A stretch of DNA of 64,000 nt from Luteolibacter arcticus (GTDB lineage Bacteria > Verrucomicrobiota > Verrucomicrobiia > Verrucomicrobiales > Akkermansiaceae), in NCBI RefSeq assembly GCF_025950235.1, contig NZ_JAPDDT010000002.1:124001-188000 (forward strand), written 5' to 3'. The translations under genes were made by a program, and so were the position numbers. A model generated the notes under the pieces. It saw only the letters and a list, made by a program, of their open reading frames with translations. It was not told the DNA's origin and searched no databases. Below, piece by piece: positions 42,640 through 52,079 of the stretch (within the stretch, counting starts at the first letter, position 1; every line of letters starts with the position of its first letter).

Positions 42640-45600
42640 ATGAAAAATCCATCCTCGCCTTACGCGCTGGCATCGGCGGCGCGTCTTTCCCTGCTGACCA
42701 CAGCCCTGACCTTGTCCGTGCAAGCGGCACCGCTAACGTGGAGATCGGCCGGCCCCACCAACGACTGGAGCACCGTCGCCGGCAACGAAAACTGGACCCC
42801 CGGAAATGTGGTTTGGACGCAGAATTCCGACGCGATCTTTGACCTGAGTTCGGGCAGCCCTGAAGCAGCAAACGTCGCGACCAGCATCATCGTCAACGAC
42901 ATCACTTTTGCGGCATCCGGTTTCAGCATCGGCGCAGGCGCGGGATCGCTAGTCCTCGCCAATGATCTCTCCAGCACGATCACCGTCACCAACCTGACCG
43001 ACACCGCGTCCATCGCGGAAACGATCGGTAACAACACCAGCACCCCGAGTTCCCTGACGAAGGCGGGCCTTGGCACGCTGACCCTCAACGCTGCCGCGGC
43101 GAATACTTATTCGGGCACCACCACCATCAGCGCCGGTACTCTGATCGCCAACCACGAAGGCTCACTCGGTGTCGGGCCCGTGGTTAACAACGCGACTCTC
43201 AATGTCAGCAAGGCCAACGTGACCTTTAGCGGCCTCGCCAACGCCTTGAGTGGCGCGGGCACGGTCAATGTCACGGCGCTGGGCACCGGGGGAAACACGG
43301 TCGGCCTCAACGGCGACTACTCCGGCTTCACCGGTACTTGGAACATCGGGAATGGTGCCGCTGCAGGAGCCGGCAAGGTCCAGATGAACGGCAAGGATAA
43401 TGCCGCCGCTTCCATCAATGTCGCTGCCAACGCCAGCCTCTTGGTTTCAGGCAACACCCATAATGCCACGGTTACGCTAGGTGGCGGTGACACCGGCGAG
43501 TCGCTCGGCCAGCTCCGCGTGGACCTCGTGGGTACCAATTGGGCAGGCCCGATCATTCTCGCCGGCGACATGACCGGAGCAGGAGACGGGATCATCGGCA
43601 CCAATTCCGGCCCGGCGATGATCAGCGGCAATATTTCCGAAACCGGCGGTTCCCGCACCCTCTCCAAGGCCGGCGGTGGCACCCTCATCCTCACGGGCAA
43701 CAGCACCTACACCGGCCCGACGCGCAGCTTCTCGGGCAACATCAGCGTTCCCGCCATCCATAACACGGGCGTCTCCGGGCCGCTTGGCACGAATGGCCTC
43801 ATCGCCCTCGGCAGCGGCGGCGCCGCGTCCACCCTCATTTACACCGGCAGCGGGGAAACCACCGACCGCTCGATCGATCTCGCGGGGACCACCGGCAATG
43901 CCGGTATCAATCACGCCGGCACCGGCTTGCTCAAATTCACTGGCAACTTCACTACCAGCGGGGCCGGGAGCAAATCCCTGGTCCTGACCGTCTCCCCAAC
44001 CGGCAGCGGGGAAATTTCCGGCCAGATCGTCAACAACAGCCCCACCAACATCACTTCTCTTACCAAGAACAATGGCGTGGGCGCTTGGACGCTCTCCGGC
44101 AACAACACCTTCACGGGCAACGTCAACGTCAGTACCGGCGACCTGGTCATCACGAATTCCTCCTCCCTCGGCGTTGGGCCGAAGACCATCACCCTGGTCA
44201 CCGCCCCCAATCCCGGCGGCCTCAGCTCGCTGGTACTCGATGGAAGCAGCGGCGATATCTCGCTCCCGGGCAACATGGCGTTCACCACCAGCTTCGACGC
44301 GCTGAGCGTTCCGTTCTCCGTCCCCATTCCGGGGGAAGCAGCGATCATCAACAGCGCGGGCAACAACACCATCGCTGGCAATATCACCGCCACGTCCGGC
44401 GGTGGCGGTACCGCCCTCCTTTCCAATGCGGGCAACCTGACGCTCACCGGCACCCTCGCGAACAATGCCACCAGCCGGGGCTTCCACTTCCGCGGCGCTT
44501 CGACCGGCATCGTCACCGGGCCCATCACCAATGGCAGCAACCCGGTTACCGTTCTGAAAGATGCCGGCAGCGGCACGTGGACCCTTGCAGGAATCAACAC
44601 CTACTCCGGTAGCACCACGATCACCGAAGGCACGCTCCGCCTCGACTACACCACCAACGACTCCACCAAGCTCTCCGACTCCAGCGCCCTCATTCTCAAC
44701 GGCGGCACGCTCGACCTTGCCGGTGGCACCCACACCGAGGTGGTGGCCTCGACCACGCTGGCTGCGGGCAAGACCAGCTCCATCACTCGCAGCAGCGGCA
44801 GCGCGAAGATCCAGCTCCGAACCGTGACGCCGGGGCCCGGTTCATCGCTCGTGCTCGGGGCTCCGGGCATTGCCGAGACCGACACCTTCAACACCAACGG
44901 GATTCTCCCGTGGGCCCGGGTGGTGGTCGGCGGCCAATCCGTGCTCGCCACCAATTCCACCGACGCCGTCGACGGTCCGATCACGGCCTATGCAGGTGCC
45001 TACTCCGATGTCACCCGCCTGGGTCCGAGTTCCATTCCGAATAGCGCGGGCAGCATCGTCCGTATTGTGGACGGCGGCACCTCGGGAAACATCAGCCTCG
45101 CCGCCTCGCCGCTGACCCAGATCGGATTCCTGCAGATGGGAGCGAGCGCCGGACCCGCCACCATCGCTCCCGCCAATGACACCGACGTCCTCACGGTCGG
45201 CGACGACCTTGGCGGATACCTCTGGCAGACACCGACCGCGGGCAGCCTCACCATCGGCAGCACGCCGAACCAAGGCGTCCTGACCGCCGGCGACTTCGAG
45301 AATTCCTCGCCTGCCACCCTCACTCTCACCAACGACAGTGCAGTAAATCCGCTGACGGTGAACTCCATCATCGCTGACAACGGTACCGATGTCATCAGTC
45401 TGGCTACCGGCGGCAACAACATCGTCCTCAACGGCGACAATCTCTTCACCGGCTCGATCAATGCCGGTGCCGGTCTGCTGACCCTGACGGGGGACAACAC
45501 TTTCGATGGAGCCCTCACCGTCAACAATGGTGCGACGGTCGTCCTGTCCGGCGATAACTCCGGTCGTCCCGTCAACGTTTCCAACCGCAGCGTGGTCAAT

Positions 45601-47943
45601 GGGAACGGCGTCCTGCAACTCCAAGCGAATGCAGGAAATACGGTTTCCAGTGTTTCGACGGCGCTCTCGGCCGAGCGCACGGCCTTGCAGCCGTTGTTCC
45701 TCGGCGTCGGCAGCATCCTGCAGCTTCGCTCGGAAACGTCCGTCACCTTCGCAGGCGGGAATGACCTCGGTGGCATGGGAACCGGCAACGCCACCTTCGA
45801 CGTGAACAACCTTGGCTCGGGCAGCGGCAATACACTGACGATTGCCCCGGCGGGTTTCAACGTGAGCACCACCACCATCAACGTGACCGGCGGCAATGGC
45901 TACTCGCTCGCCACGGGGACGATCAACAATGTCGGTGCGGGTGCGACCCTGACGCTGAACCCCACCACGGCAAATCACGTGCTCGGTGGATACACGGCGA
46001 ATGCGACGCTCTCCACCACCCTGGCGCTTGGTGGCACGGCCGCCGGTAACCAGGTGACAGGAGCCATCCTCAACCCGGCAACCTCCGGGGCGACTGCCGT
46101 AAACAAGTCCGGCCCCAGCACTTGGCTTCTTTCCGGCTCCAACACCTACACCGGCAACACCACGATCTCGGACGGGACTTTGAAAGCGGGTAGTACGGGA
46201 GCCTTCTTGTTTAGCGCAGCGCTGAACATGTCCGGCACCGGCACGCTCGATCTGAATGGCTTCGATGCCAGCTTCACCAATGCGGGCGGTGGTGCCACCA
46301 CGGCCACCATCACCGACAGCAGCGCGGTAGCCGGGGTCTCGACGCTGTCCATTCCCGCCCTAGGCAACACCACCATCGCGACCCGGATCCTCAATGGACC
46401 TACCCGGGCGGTAAGGGTGATCGTAAGGAACAACAACTCGACGGCGAATTTGTTCCCGATCGACAGTCCCAACACCTTCTCCGGCGGTTTGGTCCTGGGG
46501 CACAACGCGGTCGGCGGGACACGCCTCCGCATCTCGGCTCCGCCGGTGACGGTGGGCTCCGCCGGTGCGATCGTCAGCAGTCCATTCGGAACGGGCCCGA
46601 TCACGATCGGTGAAACCGCTGCCGATAGGGCGGGCATCCTGCTGGATAGCCTCAGCGGCTTCACCATCGCAAATGCCATCGTCTTCAACACCGCCTTGGG
46701 AAATGACCAGCCGGGATTCCGGCTCGATACCACCGGACACACGCTCTCCGGAACGATCACGGCGAACCTGAGCAATGCCTTGTTCACCAATACCGGGGCG
46801 GCCCGCTTGACTGGACAGGTTACCGGGCCGAATGGCCTCCAGCTCAACAACTCGACGGTCGCCATCACCCTGGCCAACCAGACGGCGAACCCCAACGACT
46901 ACGTGGGTGACACCACCATCGGCACGGGCGCCTTCCTCATTCTGGGTGCGGCTGACCAGATCCCGAACGGCGCGCTCAAGGGCAGCGTGGCCAACAACGG
47001 CACCTTGAACGTCGGCGGGTTCAGCGAGACCATCAATGGCCTCAGCGGAGCGGGTGTGATCACCTCGACCGGCGGGGGCACTTTGAGCGTGGGCGACACC
47101 AATGCGTCCGCGACGTATACCGGCTCCACCGCTGGCACGCTCAACCTGACGAAGATCGGCAGCGGCTTCCAGACGATCAGCGGAGCCATCGGTCACCAGG
47201 GCGACACCACTGTCACCCAAGGCTCGCTGGCGCTGAACCTCGCCTCGACCTTTGCCGATGGTGCGGATGTCCGCCTCAACACCGGGGGCACGCTGATCCT
47301 CACCACCGCGGGGACCGATGTCATTGACCAACTGTTTATCAACGGCGCTCCGCAGGCCGTGGGTAAGTGGGGTCGTCCCGGATCGATCGCTGCGCTCGGC
47401 GCGAACTTCGAGACATCGCTGATCAGTGGCGATGGCTTGCTCAATGTCACCACCTCCGGCACCACTCCGTATGGCACCTGGATCAGCACCTTCTTCGGAA
47501 GTGAAACCAATCCGGCGATCGTCGGCCAAACCGCTGATCCCGATAAGGACGGCGTGGATAACGTCACCGAGTTCGCCTTCGCGGGCAATCCGAACAGCGG
47601 CAGCGAGAACGGCAAGATCTACGTCTTCACGGTCGACAGCGACTTCGACGGCGATACGGACAAGGAGCTGATCCTCACGGCGGCCATCCGCACCGGAGCC
47701 GCTGCCTTTGGCAATGGAGCGCCCTCGACCGCCGCCTCGGTGGCCGATGGCATCACCTACTCGATCCAAGGCAGCACCACGTTGACCAGCTTCCCGGTCA
47801 CGGTGAATGCCGTGCCGACTCCCATCACGACTGACCTGCCACCCGCGGGAACCGGCTATAGCTATCGCAGCTTCAGCTTGGGCGGCTCGAATGGACTGAC
47901 GCCCGGCAAGGGCTTCCTCCGCGCGACGGTCACTGCACCCTGA
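42640..47943 (+). CDS. giant secreted protein with autotransporter-associated beta-strand repeats
   Basis: 1767 residues. Signal peptide 1-30 (SLLTTALTLSVQAA). The mature protein is a long Gly/Asn/Thr/Ser-rich beta-helix-like array with repeated LxKxGxGTxTLxGxNTYTGxTTIxxGTL units (seen at TKAGLGTLTLNAAAANTYSGTTTISAGTL, TKNNGVGAWTLSGNNTFTGNVNVSTGDL, KDAGSGTWTLAGINTYSGSTTITEGTL, NKSGPSTWLLSGSNTYTGNTTISDGTL). No C-terminal 12-strand barrel or PEP-CTERM tail is present. The end is instead a W-I-STFFG ... ADPDKDGVDNVTEFAFAGNP module like that of the ELWxxDGT protein, followed by a Phe/Gly-rich last segment. Probably a surface or matrix adhesin; the export route is unknown. Strong terminator at 47971. 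Confidence 0.92.
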   Translation: MKNPSSPYALASAARLSLLTTALTLSVQAAPLTWRSAGPTNDWSTVAGNENWTPGNVVWTQNSDAIFDLSSGSPEAANVATSIIVNDITFAASGFSIGAGAGSLVLANDLSSTITVTNLTDTASIAETIGNNTSTPSSLTKAGLGTLTLNAAAANTYSGTTTISAGTLIANHEGSLGVGPVVNNATLNVSKANVTFSGLANALSGAGTVNVTALGTGGNTVGLNGDYSGFTGTWNIGNGAAAGAGKVQMNGKDNAAASINVAANASLLVSGNTHNATVTLGGGDTGESLGQLRVDLVGTNWAGPIILAGDMTGAGDGIIGTNSGPAMISGNISETGGSRTLSKAGGGTLILTGNSTYTGPTRSFSGNISVPAIHNTGVSGPLGTNGLIALGSGGAASTLIYTGSGETTDRSIDLAGTTGNAGINHAGTGLLKFTGNFTTSGAGSKSLVLTVSPTGSGEISGQIVNNSPTNITSLTKNNGVGAWTLSGNNTFTGNVNVSTGDLVITNSSSLGVGPKTITLVTAPNPGGLSSLVLDGSSGDISLPGNMAFTTSFDALSVPFSVPIPGEAAIINSAGNNTIAGNITATSGGGGTALLSNAGNLTLTGTLANNATSRGFHFRGASTGIVTGPITNGSNPVTVLKDAGSGTWTLAGINTYSGSTTITEGTLRLDYTTNDSTKLSDSSALILNGGTLDLAGGTHTEVVASTTLAAGKTSSITRSSGSAKIQLRTVTPGPGSSLVLGAPGIAETDTFNTNGILPWARVVVGGQSVLATNSTDAVDGPITAYAGAYSDVTRLGPSSIPNSAGSIVRIVDGGTSGNISLAASPLTQIGFLQMGASAGPATIAPANDTDVLTVGDDLGGYLWQTPTAGSLTIGSTPNQGVLTAGDFENSSPATLTLTNDSAVNPLTVNSIIADNGTDVISLATGGNNIVLNGDNLFTGSINAGAGLLTLTGDNTFDGALTVNNGATVVLSGDNSGRPVNVSNRSVVNGNGVLQLQANAGNTVSSVSTALSAERTALQPLFLGVGSILQLRSETSVTFAGGNDLGGMGTGNATFDVNNLGSGSGNTLTIAPAGFNVSTTTINVTGGNGYSLATGTINNVGAGATLTLNPTTANHVLGGYTANATLSTTLALGGTAAGNQVTGAILNPATSGATAVNKSGPSTWLLSGSNTYTGNTTISDGTLKAGSTGAFLFSAALNMSGTGTLDLNGFDASFTNAGGGATTATITDSSAVAGVSTLSIPALGNTTIATRILNGPTRAVRVIVRNNNSTANLFPIDSPNTFSGGLVLGHNAVGGTRLRISAPPVTVGSAGAIVSSPFGTGPITIGETAADRAGILLDSLSGFTIANAIVFNTALGNDQPGFRLDTTGHTLSGTITANLSNALFTNTGAARLTGQVTGPNGLQLNNSTVAITLANQTANPNDYVGDTTIGTGAFLILGAADQIPNGALKGSVANNGTLNVGGFSETINGLSGAGVITSTGGGTLSVGDTNASATYTGSTAGTLNLTKIGSGFQTISGAIGHQGDTTVTQGSLALNLASTFADGADVRLNTGGTLILTTAGTDVIDQLFINGAPQAVGKWGRPGSIAALGANFETSLISGDGLLNVTTSGTTPYGTWISTFFGSETNPAIVGQTADPDKDGVDNVTEFAFAGNPNSGSENGKIYVFTVDSDFDGDTDKELILTAAIRTGAAAFGNGAPSTAASVADGITYSIQGSTTLTSFPVTVNAVPTPITTDLPPAGTGYSYRSFSLGGSNGLTPGKGFLRATVTAP

Positions 47944-47970
47944 TAGAATCTAGCAGCCTCATCATCCAAA

Positions 47971-48004
47971 GCGGCCATCCCGAAACGGGGTGGCCGCCTT
48001 TTTT
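47971..48004 (+). terminator. Rho-independent terminator after the giant secreted-protein gene
   Basis: A 12-bp stem (GCGGCCATCCCG / CGGGGTGGCCGC, one G-T pair) with an AAA loop is followed by CTTTTTT, 27 bases after the stop. Confidence 0.9.
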
Positions 48005-48011
48005 GGGTTTC

Positions 48012-48082
48012 CCCGGGAGCGCCGGTCTTCAGACCGGCCCGAATGGTCCCTTCAAGCCGGTCTGAAGACCGGCGCTCCCGGG
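48012..48082. repeat. foldback repeat D (perfect 27-bp inverted repeat)
   Basis: Arms 48012-48038 and 48056-48082 are perfect reverse complements over 27 bases with a 17-base loop. Each arm contains its own palindrome GCCGGTCTTCAGACCGGC. It lies immediately after the terminator, between two convergent genes. This is a classic REP/BIME layout. Confidence 0.85.
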
Positions 48083-48123
48083 AGACCATCTAATGGCCAT
48101 CCGCAAACGGGATGCGGCGTTCT

Positions 48124-49389
48124 TCACGCTTCCTCTTCCGTCGGCAGCATCAGTGCGAACAGCGCGGCGGGGATGAACAGCCATGATGCCATGAGCAGCA
48201 CGCCGGCGAAGTCGCCCTGAACCTTGTTGAAGATCCCGAAGAAGACCACGCCCGCGGCGGAGAGGATGCGGCCGATGTTGTAACAGAATCCTGCGCCGGT
48301 GCTTCGCAGCAGTACCGGGAACAGCGGCGGCAGGCACATTGTGAAGAGGCCGAAGCAGCCCTGCATGAGGCCGGTGATGGCGAAGAGGAAATAGACGGTG
48401 TGCAGGTCGTGGCCACGCGAGAAGGTCAACCACATCACGAGGAAGTAGCCGCCGAGCATCAGCGCGATCGCTTTCCCGTAGCCGATGTGCTTGGCCAGGA
48501 GGCCCGCGAAGAAATTCCCGATGATGGAGCCGACCATGATCCACAGCAGCGCCATCACGGTCGCGTGGTCCTTGGCCTCCTTCGCCACGCCGACCTCGGG
48601 CAGGCTGCGGATGTAGCTCTGCTGCCAGAACATGAAGGTCCAGTGCGCGGTGAGCGAGACGGCGCAGATCAGCATAACCCGCAGCGTGATTCTGCGAACC
48701 CTGGGGCCGAAGAGTTCGCGGATGCGTGGGGCGGGCTGGCCCTTGCGCGCCTCGGTCCATTCCTCGGTCTCCGGCACCGACTTGCGAATCCACAGCGTGA
48801 TGAAGGCGGGCAGGATGCCCACGAGGAAGATCCAGTGCGGTGGCTTGCCAGCGAGCAGCGCCCCGGCGGCGCAGGCGAGCAGGATGCCGCAGTTCACCGC
48901 GCTCTGCAGGGTCGCGGCAATCCACGGCCGCCAGGACTTCGGCCACGTCTCCGAAAGCAGCGACGCGCCGACCGCCCATTCGCCGCCGATGCCCAGCGCG
49001 GCGAGGAATCGGAAGACCAACAAATGCCACCACTCGGTCGCGAAGAACGACAGGCCGGTGAAGCAGGCGTAGGTCAGGATCGTGAGCACCAGTGCCCGGC
49101 TGCGGCCTAACAGATCTGCGACCCGCCCGAAGAACCCGCCGCCAAGCGCCCAGCCGACGAGGAACGCCGCCTGGATGATGGAGGCCTTCTTGCCCACCTC
49201 CGGGTCGGACTCGCCGGTCGCCAGCAGCCCCGCCACGAAGGCGGTGGCCACCAGCGTGTAGAGGTGCATGTCCAGCCCGTCGAAGAGCCAGCCGAGCCAC
49301 GCGGCGACGCCGGAGCGCACCTGCTGCGGCGAGAGATCGCGAAGCCTGCTGACCTCGCGATCGCTGGCGGGCACGGGGAGGGTGCTCAT
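48124..49389 (-). CDS. MFS transporter of the metabolite:H+ symporter type
   Basis: 421 residues with 12 hydrophobic helices in two bundles. The loop after helix 2 is GRVADLLGRSRAL, the MFS signature A region (G-x-x-x-D-x-x-G-R-R/S). The helix 4-5 region, FLAALGIGGEWAVGASLLSETWP, is typical of the carboxylate/aromatic-acid symporters (MhpT/PcaK/ShiA-like GxGxEW). The central loop (TEEWTEARKGQPAPRIRELFGPRVRR) separates the halves. Likely imports an organic acid with H+; the substrate is not predictable. The gene is convergent with the giant repeat protein and has no obvious operon partner. Confidence 0.9.
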   Translation of the reverse strand: MSTLPVPASDREVSRLRDLSPQQVRSGVAAWLGWLFDGLDMHLYTLVATAFVAGLLATGESDPEVGKKASIIQAAFLVGWALGGGFFGRVADLLGRSRALVLTILTYACFTGLSFFATEWWHLLVFRFLAALGIGGEWAVGASLLSETWPKSWRPWIAATLQSAVNCGILLACAAGALLAGKPPHWIFLVGILPAFITLWIRKSVPETEEWTEARKGQPAPRIRELFGPRVRRITLRVMLICAVSLTAHWTFMFWQQSYIRSLPEVGVAKEAKDHATVMALLWIMVGSIIGNFFAGLLAKHIGYGKAIALMLGGYFLVMWLTFSRGHDLHTVYFLFAITGLMQGCFGLFTMCLPPLFPVLLRSTGAGFCYNIGRILSAAGVVFFGIFNKVQGDFAGVLLMASWLFIPAALFALMLPTEEEA

Positions 49390-49470
49390 GGGAGCACGAC
49401 GTTTTCCAATCTCCGCACCATGACAAACCGATTCAGCGGCATGAGCCGCACGGCTGCCCGTTCGACCGCT

Positions 49471-49791
49471 TTACTCGCCGTTCCGCTTGTCGGCGGTCGG
49501 CGGCGTGGCGATGACTCCGCCACCGCCGGGTCCGACCGGTGCGGTGGGCGTCAGGTCCTTCTTGTCGGGAAGCCTGAGAAGCCGGTCCGTGGGGAGGCGC
49601 ATGCCACCCTCTTGGATGACCAAGGGCGCAGAGTCTCCCTCTTTTGGCACCTGGCTGCCGGTGGGCTTGTTGGCCGGCTTGCCGCGCGTGCCCGTGGTAG
49701 CGGGCGTGTCGCTCTCCACGAGGATGGCCTTCTTCGGCGCGCACGCCGCGAAGCCGAGGGCAAGGAACAGGCAGCAGACGGGTTTCGTCAT
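49471..49791 (-). CDS. small predicted lipoprotein, unknown function
   Basis: 106 residues. A signal peptide with lipobox (CLFLALGFAAC, Cys17) is followed by a short disordered Pro/Gly/Thr-rich mature part (TPATTGTRGKPANKPTGSQVPKEGDSAP) and a conserved-looking QEGGMRLPTDRLLRLPDKKDL. The likely location is the outer or inner membrane, facing the periplasm. No family recognised. It stands alone, 81 bases upstream of the MFS gene on the same strand. Confidence 0.65.
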   Translation of the reverse strand: MTKPVCCLFLALGFAACAPKKAILVESDTPATTGTRGKPANKPTGSQVPKEGDSAPLVIQEGGMRLPTDRLLRLPDKKDLTPTAPVGPGGGGVIATPPTADKRNGE

Positions 49792-49855
49792 CGGACGGGA
49801 ACGATGAAACAGCCGCCGCGGCTTGGCAATGGCGAAGCCGGGTCAGCCCGCAGGC

Positions 49856-50851
49856 TCAGTTTTTGGCGTTCGGGAGCTTCACCAGCCATCTTTCCACGTC
49901 TCCGATGACCTGCTCCTTCTTGTCGTCGTACATCAGCAGATGGTAGCTGTCCGGGTAGTATTTGTGGCTCCGTGACTCCTTGGGAATGTTGCCGTAGAAG
50001 GACTCCACGTCAGCGGCGCTGCTGAAGAAGTCCTTGCCGCCATTGAGCACCAGCGTGGGCACCTTGAAGGTCTGGGCGCACGCGGGCATGCCGTCGATCA
50101 GGTCGCTCAGCGCAACCAGCAGCCGCAGGGTGTGCTTGTCGATGTGCCAGGCGTTGGTCTCGGCCTGCTCCGAGTGCAGGGTGTCGTGGGTCATCTGCAC
50201 CTGCTGGCCACCGGCGATCGTTTCCAGCGAAAGGCGCGCGGTCGGGGCGACCTCGGCGGCACCGTGGACGAGGTCCTTCTTCCACTTCGGGAAATCCTCG
50301 CGGAACTTCACGATCGGCGAGGAAAGGACGATCGCGTCGCAGGGCGGCGACTGGCCGGCCGCGATGGCATTCTCGTAGGCGTGGGAAACGATGAGCGCGC
50401 CCATGCTCTCCCCGAACCACACGATGCGGGCGTTCGGGTGCTTGGTGCGGACCATGCCGGAGAATTTCGCGAGGTCGCTGAACCACAGGTTCGGGTCGTC
50501 GATATCCCCGCGGCGTTCCTTCAGCGGATCCTTTCCCTGGCCGCGGACCTCGTAGGCATAGACGGCGATCTTCGGCTGATCCTTGAGCAGGCGCTTGCCG
50601 AGATTCTCGTAGTCGATGGCCGCCCCGCAGAAGCCGTGGACGCCGATCACCACCGTCTGCGGCGTGGCCTCAGGGCGCATCCATTTGCGGTAGCCGAAGG
50701 TCTCGTTGCGCACGGCTTCCTCCGGCCGCTCCGCCACCAGCGAGTAGTTCGTGGCGCACTGCGTGAGCAACAAGGGCGCGAGAAGCAGCCCGCCTAGCCG
50801 TGCGGCCATGCGCGCCCGGCTGCCACCGGATTTGCAGGAAATGCGCTTCAT
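49856..50851 (-). CDS. lipoprotein alpha/beta hydrolase (monoacylglycerol-lipase-like)
   Basis: 331 residues from ATG 50851; ATG 50809 is an alternative that also keeps the signal. Lipobox LLTQC with Cys32. Alpha/beta hydrolase features: oxyanion loop IGVHGFCGAAIDY, the nucleophile elbow GESMG with Ser149, acid in LVLNGGKDFFSS, and His in YPDSYHLLMYD. The cap and the RGQGKDP loop are like lysophospholipase/monoglyceride lipase (PldB) proteins. Probably a membrane-anchored esterase of lipids. The gene is 65 bases upstream of the small lipoprotein gene on the same strand, so both may share a transcript. Confidence 0.87.
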   Translation of the reverse strand: MKRISCKSGGSRARMAARLGGLLLAPLLLTQCATNYSLVAERPEEAVRNETFGYRKWMRPEATPQTVVIGVHGFCGAAIDYENLGKRLLKDQPKIAVYAYEVRGQGKDPLKERRGDIDDPNLWFSDLAKFSGMVRTKHPNARIVWFGESMGALIVSHAYENAIAAGQSPPCDAIVLSSPIVKFREDFPKWKKDLVHGAAEVAPTARLSLETIAGGQQVQMTHDTLHSEQAETNAWHIDKHTLRLLVALSDLIDGMPACAQTFKVPTLVLNGGKDFFSSAADVESFYGNIPKESRSHKYYPDSYHLLMYDDKKEQVIGDVERWLVKLPNAKN

Positions 50852-50922
50852 CCGTGGGCAAAATGCCATTTCTGGCCGGGGACGGCAATCATGCATTCCA
50901 CAATATCAGCAGGGCCGGTCCG

Positions 50923-51996
50923 TTAGACAGCGACAGTTTCACGTTGTGGCAGACCGAGGCGGATCGCCGGCAGGATGTCGTCGAGCTCGTTGGCCACCAC
51001 GAAATCGCCTGGTTTGCACATGTTGCTGAGGAGATTGATGAGCGGGTCCCAGAAGCGCACCCCGGCGGCATTGGAGCGGTTGAAAAGCACCACTGGCTTG
51101 CCGGTCATGAGCGGGTTTTGCTGGTGTTTGAAGATCATCAGCGCGAGCAGCTCCTGGACGGTGCCGGCCCCACCGGGGAAAATTACGAAGGCGTTCGAGT
51201 TCTCCATCATCACCTCCATGCGGGTGTAAATATCGGGCCGCAGCCAGAAGCTGGACAGACCGTCAGGCAGGCCTTCGAGCTCGATGATGTGCGGTACATT
51301 CGAGCCCGCGGTCCAGCCGCCGGCACCGACCGAGCCTTCGACCACGGCGCCCATGATGCCGGAGCGGCCGGCGCCGGAGACGCAGCCGAGGCGGTTCACG
51401 GCGAGCAGGCGACCGAGTTCGCGGCCATCGGCGAGGTAGGACGGGTCTTCAAGGGTCGCCGAGCAAAAGACGCAGACGTTCCCGGCGTAGTCGGGGGGCA
51501 CAGCGTTTTCGAAGGAAGTGCCATTACACTCGCCGATCTTGTGGCGGCCGGCATCCGGGATGCCCTTCTCGCGGCCCAGCTCCAGTGTTTTCAACACGCC
51601 TTCCGGGTCTTCCGCCGTGAGCAGGAAGTCCCGGTGGTCCTGCTTGATGGTCCCCATCTTGTTCAGGTGGTCGAGCACCGAGAAAAACGGGTCCCAAGAG
51701 AAGTCGGTATTGAGGATGACCGTCGGCTTGCCGGCCAGGTTGCGGTCGAGCGTTTGGTAGCCGACGAAGATCGAGATCGCCTTGAACATGTCTTCCAGCG
51801 TCGCGCCGGGCGTGAACACGAAGGAGTCGGCCTCGATGATCTTGCGCTCGATGTTGGAAAGCGTGATGCGCTGGTCGCCGTTGGAATTGTAGATGTCCCA
51901 ACCGGCTCCAAAAAGCAGATAGAGGAGGCGGGCACGGACCGCGCGGCCGGGGTCATCGTGGCCGAGCACGGTTCCAGAAAGTCTTACTTTAGGCAT
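50923..51996 (-). CDS. LOG-family (nucleotide 5'-monophosphate nucleosidase-like) protein with duplicated domain
   Basis: 357 residues. The C-terminal half (about 173-340) is a standard lysine-decarboxylase-like LOG domain: GAGRSG (208-213), and PGGAGTVQE (274-282) which binds the nucleotide and metal. LOG enzymes hydrolyse nucleoside 5'-monophosphates to base plus ribose 5-phosphate. The N-terminal half looks like a degenerate copy in which the second motif reads PGATLED (63-69) and the Rossmann Gly-rich motif is lost. The ATG is at 51996; upstream codons are open but poor. It is divergent from the cytosine deaminase, which suggests joint nucleobase salvage. Confidence 0.82.
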   Translation of the reverse strand: MPKVRLSGTVLGHDDPGRAVRARLLYLLFGAGWDIYNSNGDQRITLSNIERKIIEADSFVFTPGATLEDMFKAISIFVGYQTLDRNLAGKPTVILNTDFSWDPFFSVLDHLNKMGTIKQDHRDFLLTAEDPEGVLKTLELGREKGIPDAGRHKIGECNGTSFENAVPPDYAGNVCVFCSATLEDPSYLADGRELGRLLAVNRLGCVSGAGRSGIMGAVVEGSVGAGGWTAGSNVPHIIELEGLPDGLSSFWLRPDIYTRMEVMMENSNAFVIFPGGAGTVQELLALMIFKHQQNPLMTGKPVVLFNRSNAAGVRFWDPLINLLSNMCKPGDFVVANELDDILPAIRLGLPQRETVAV

Positions 51997-52079
51997 GGGA
52001 TTCGCTAAGGTGGGGGTGATTTCAGCAGGCGCCGTGCCGGAGGGTGACGGACGGCCTTTCAACAGAGCAGACTAACGCC

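Noticed and set aside
43477..47769. Several long antisense frames under the giant beta-strand-repeat gene
   Set aside because: They have no start signals, are composed of Gly/Asp/Arg/Val-rich sequence, and overlap a clearly recognised secreted protein.
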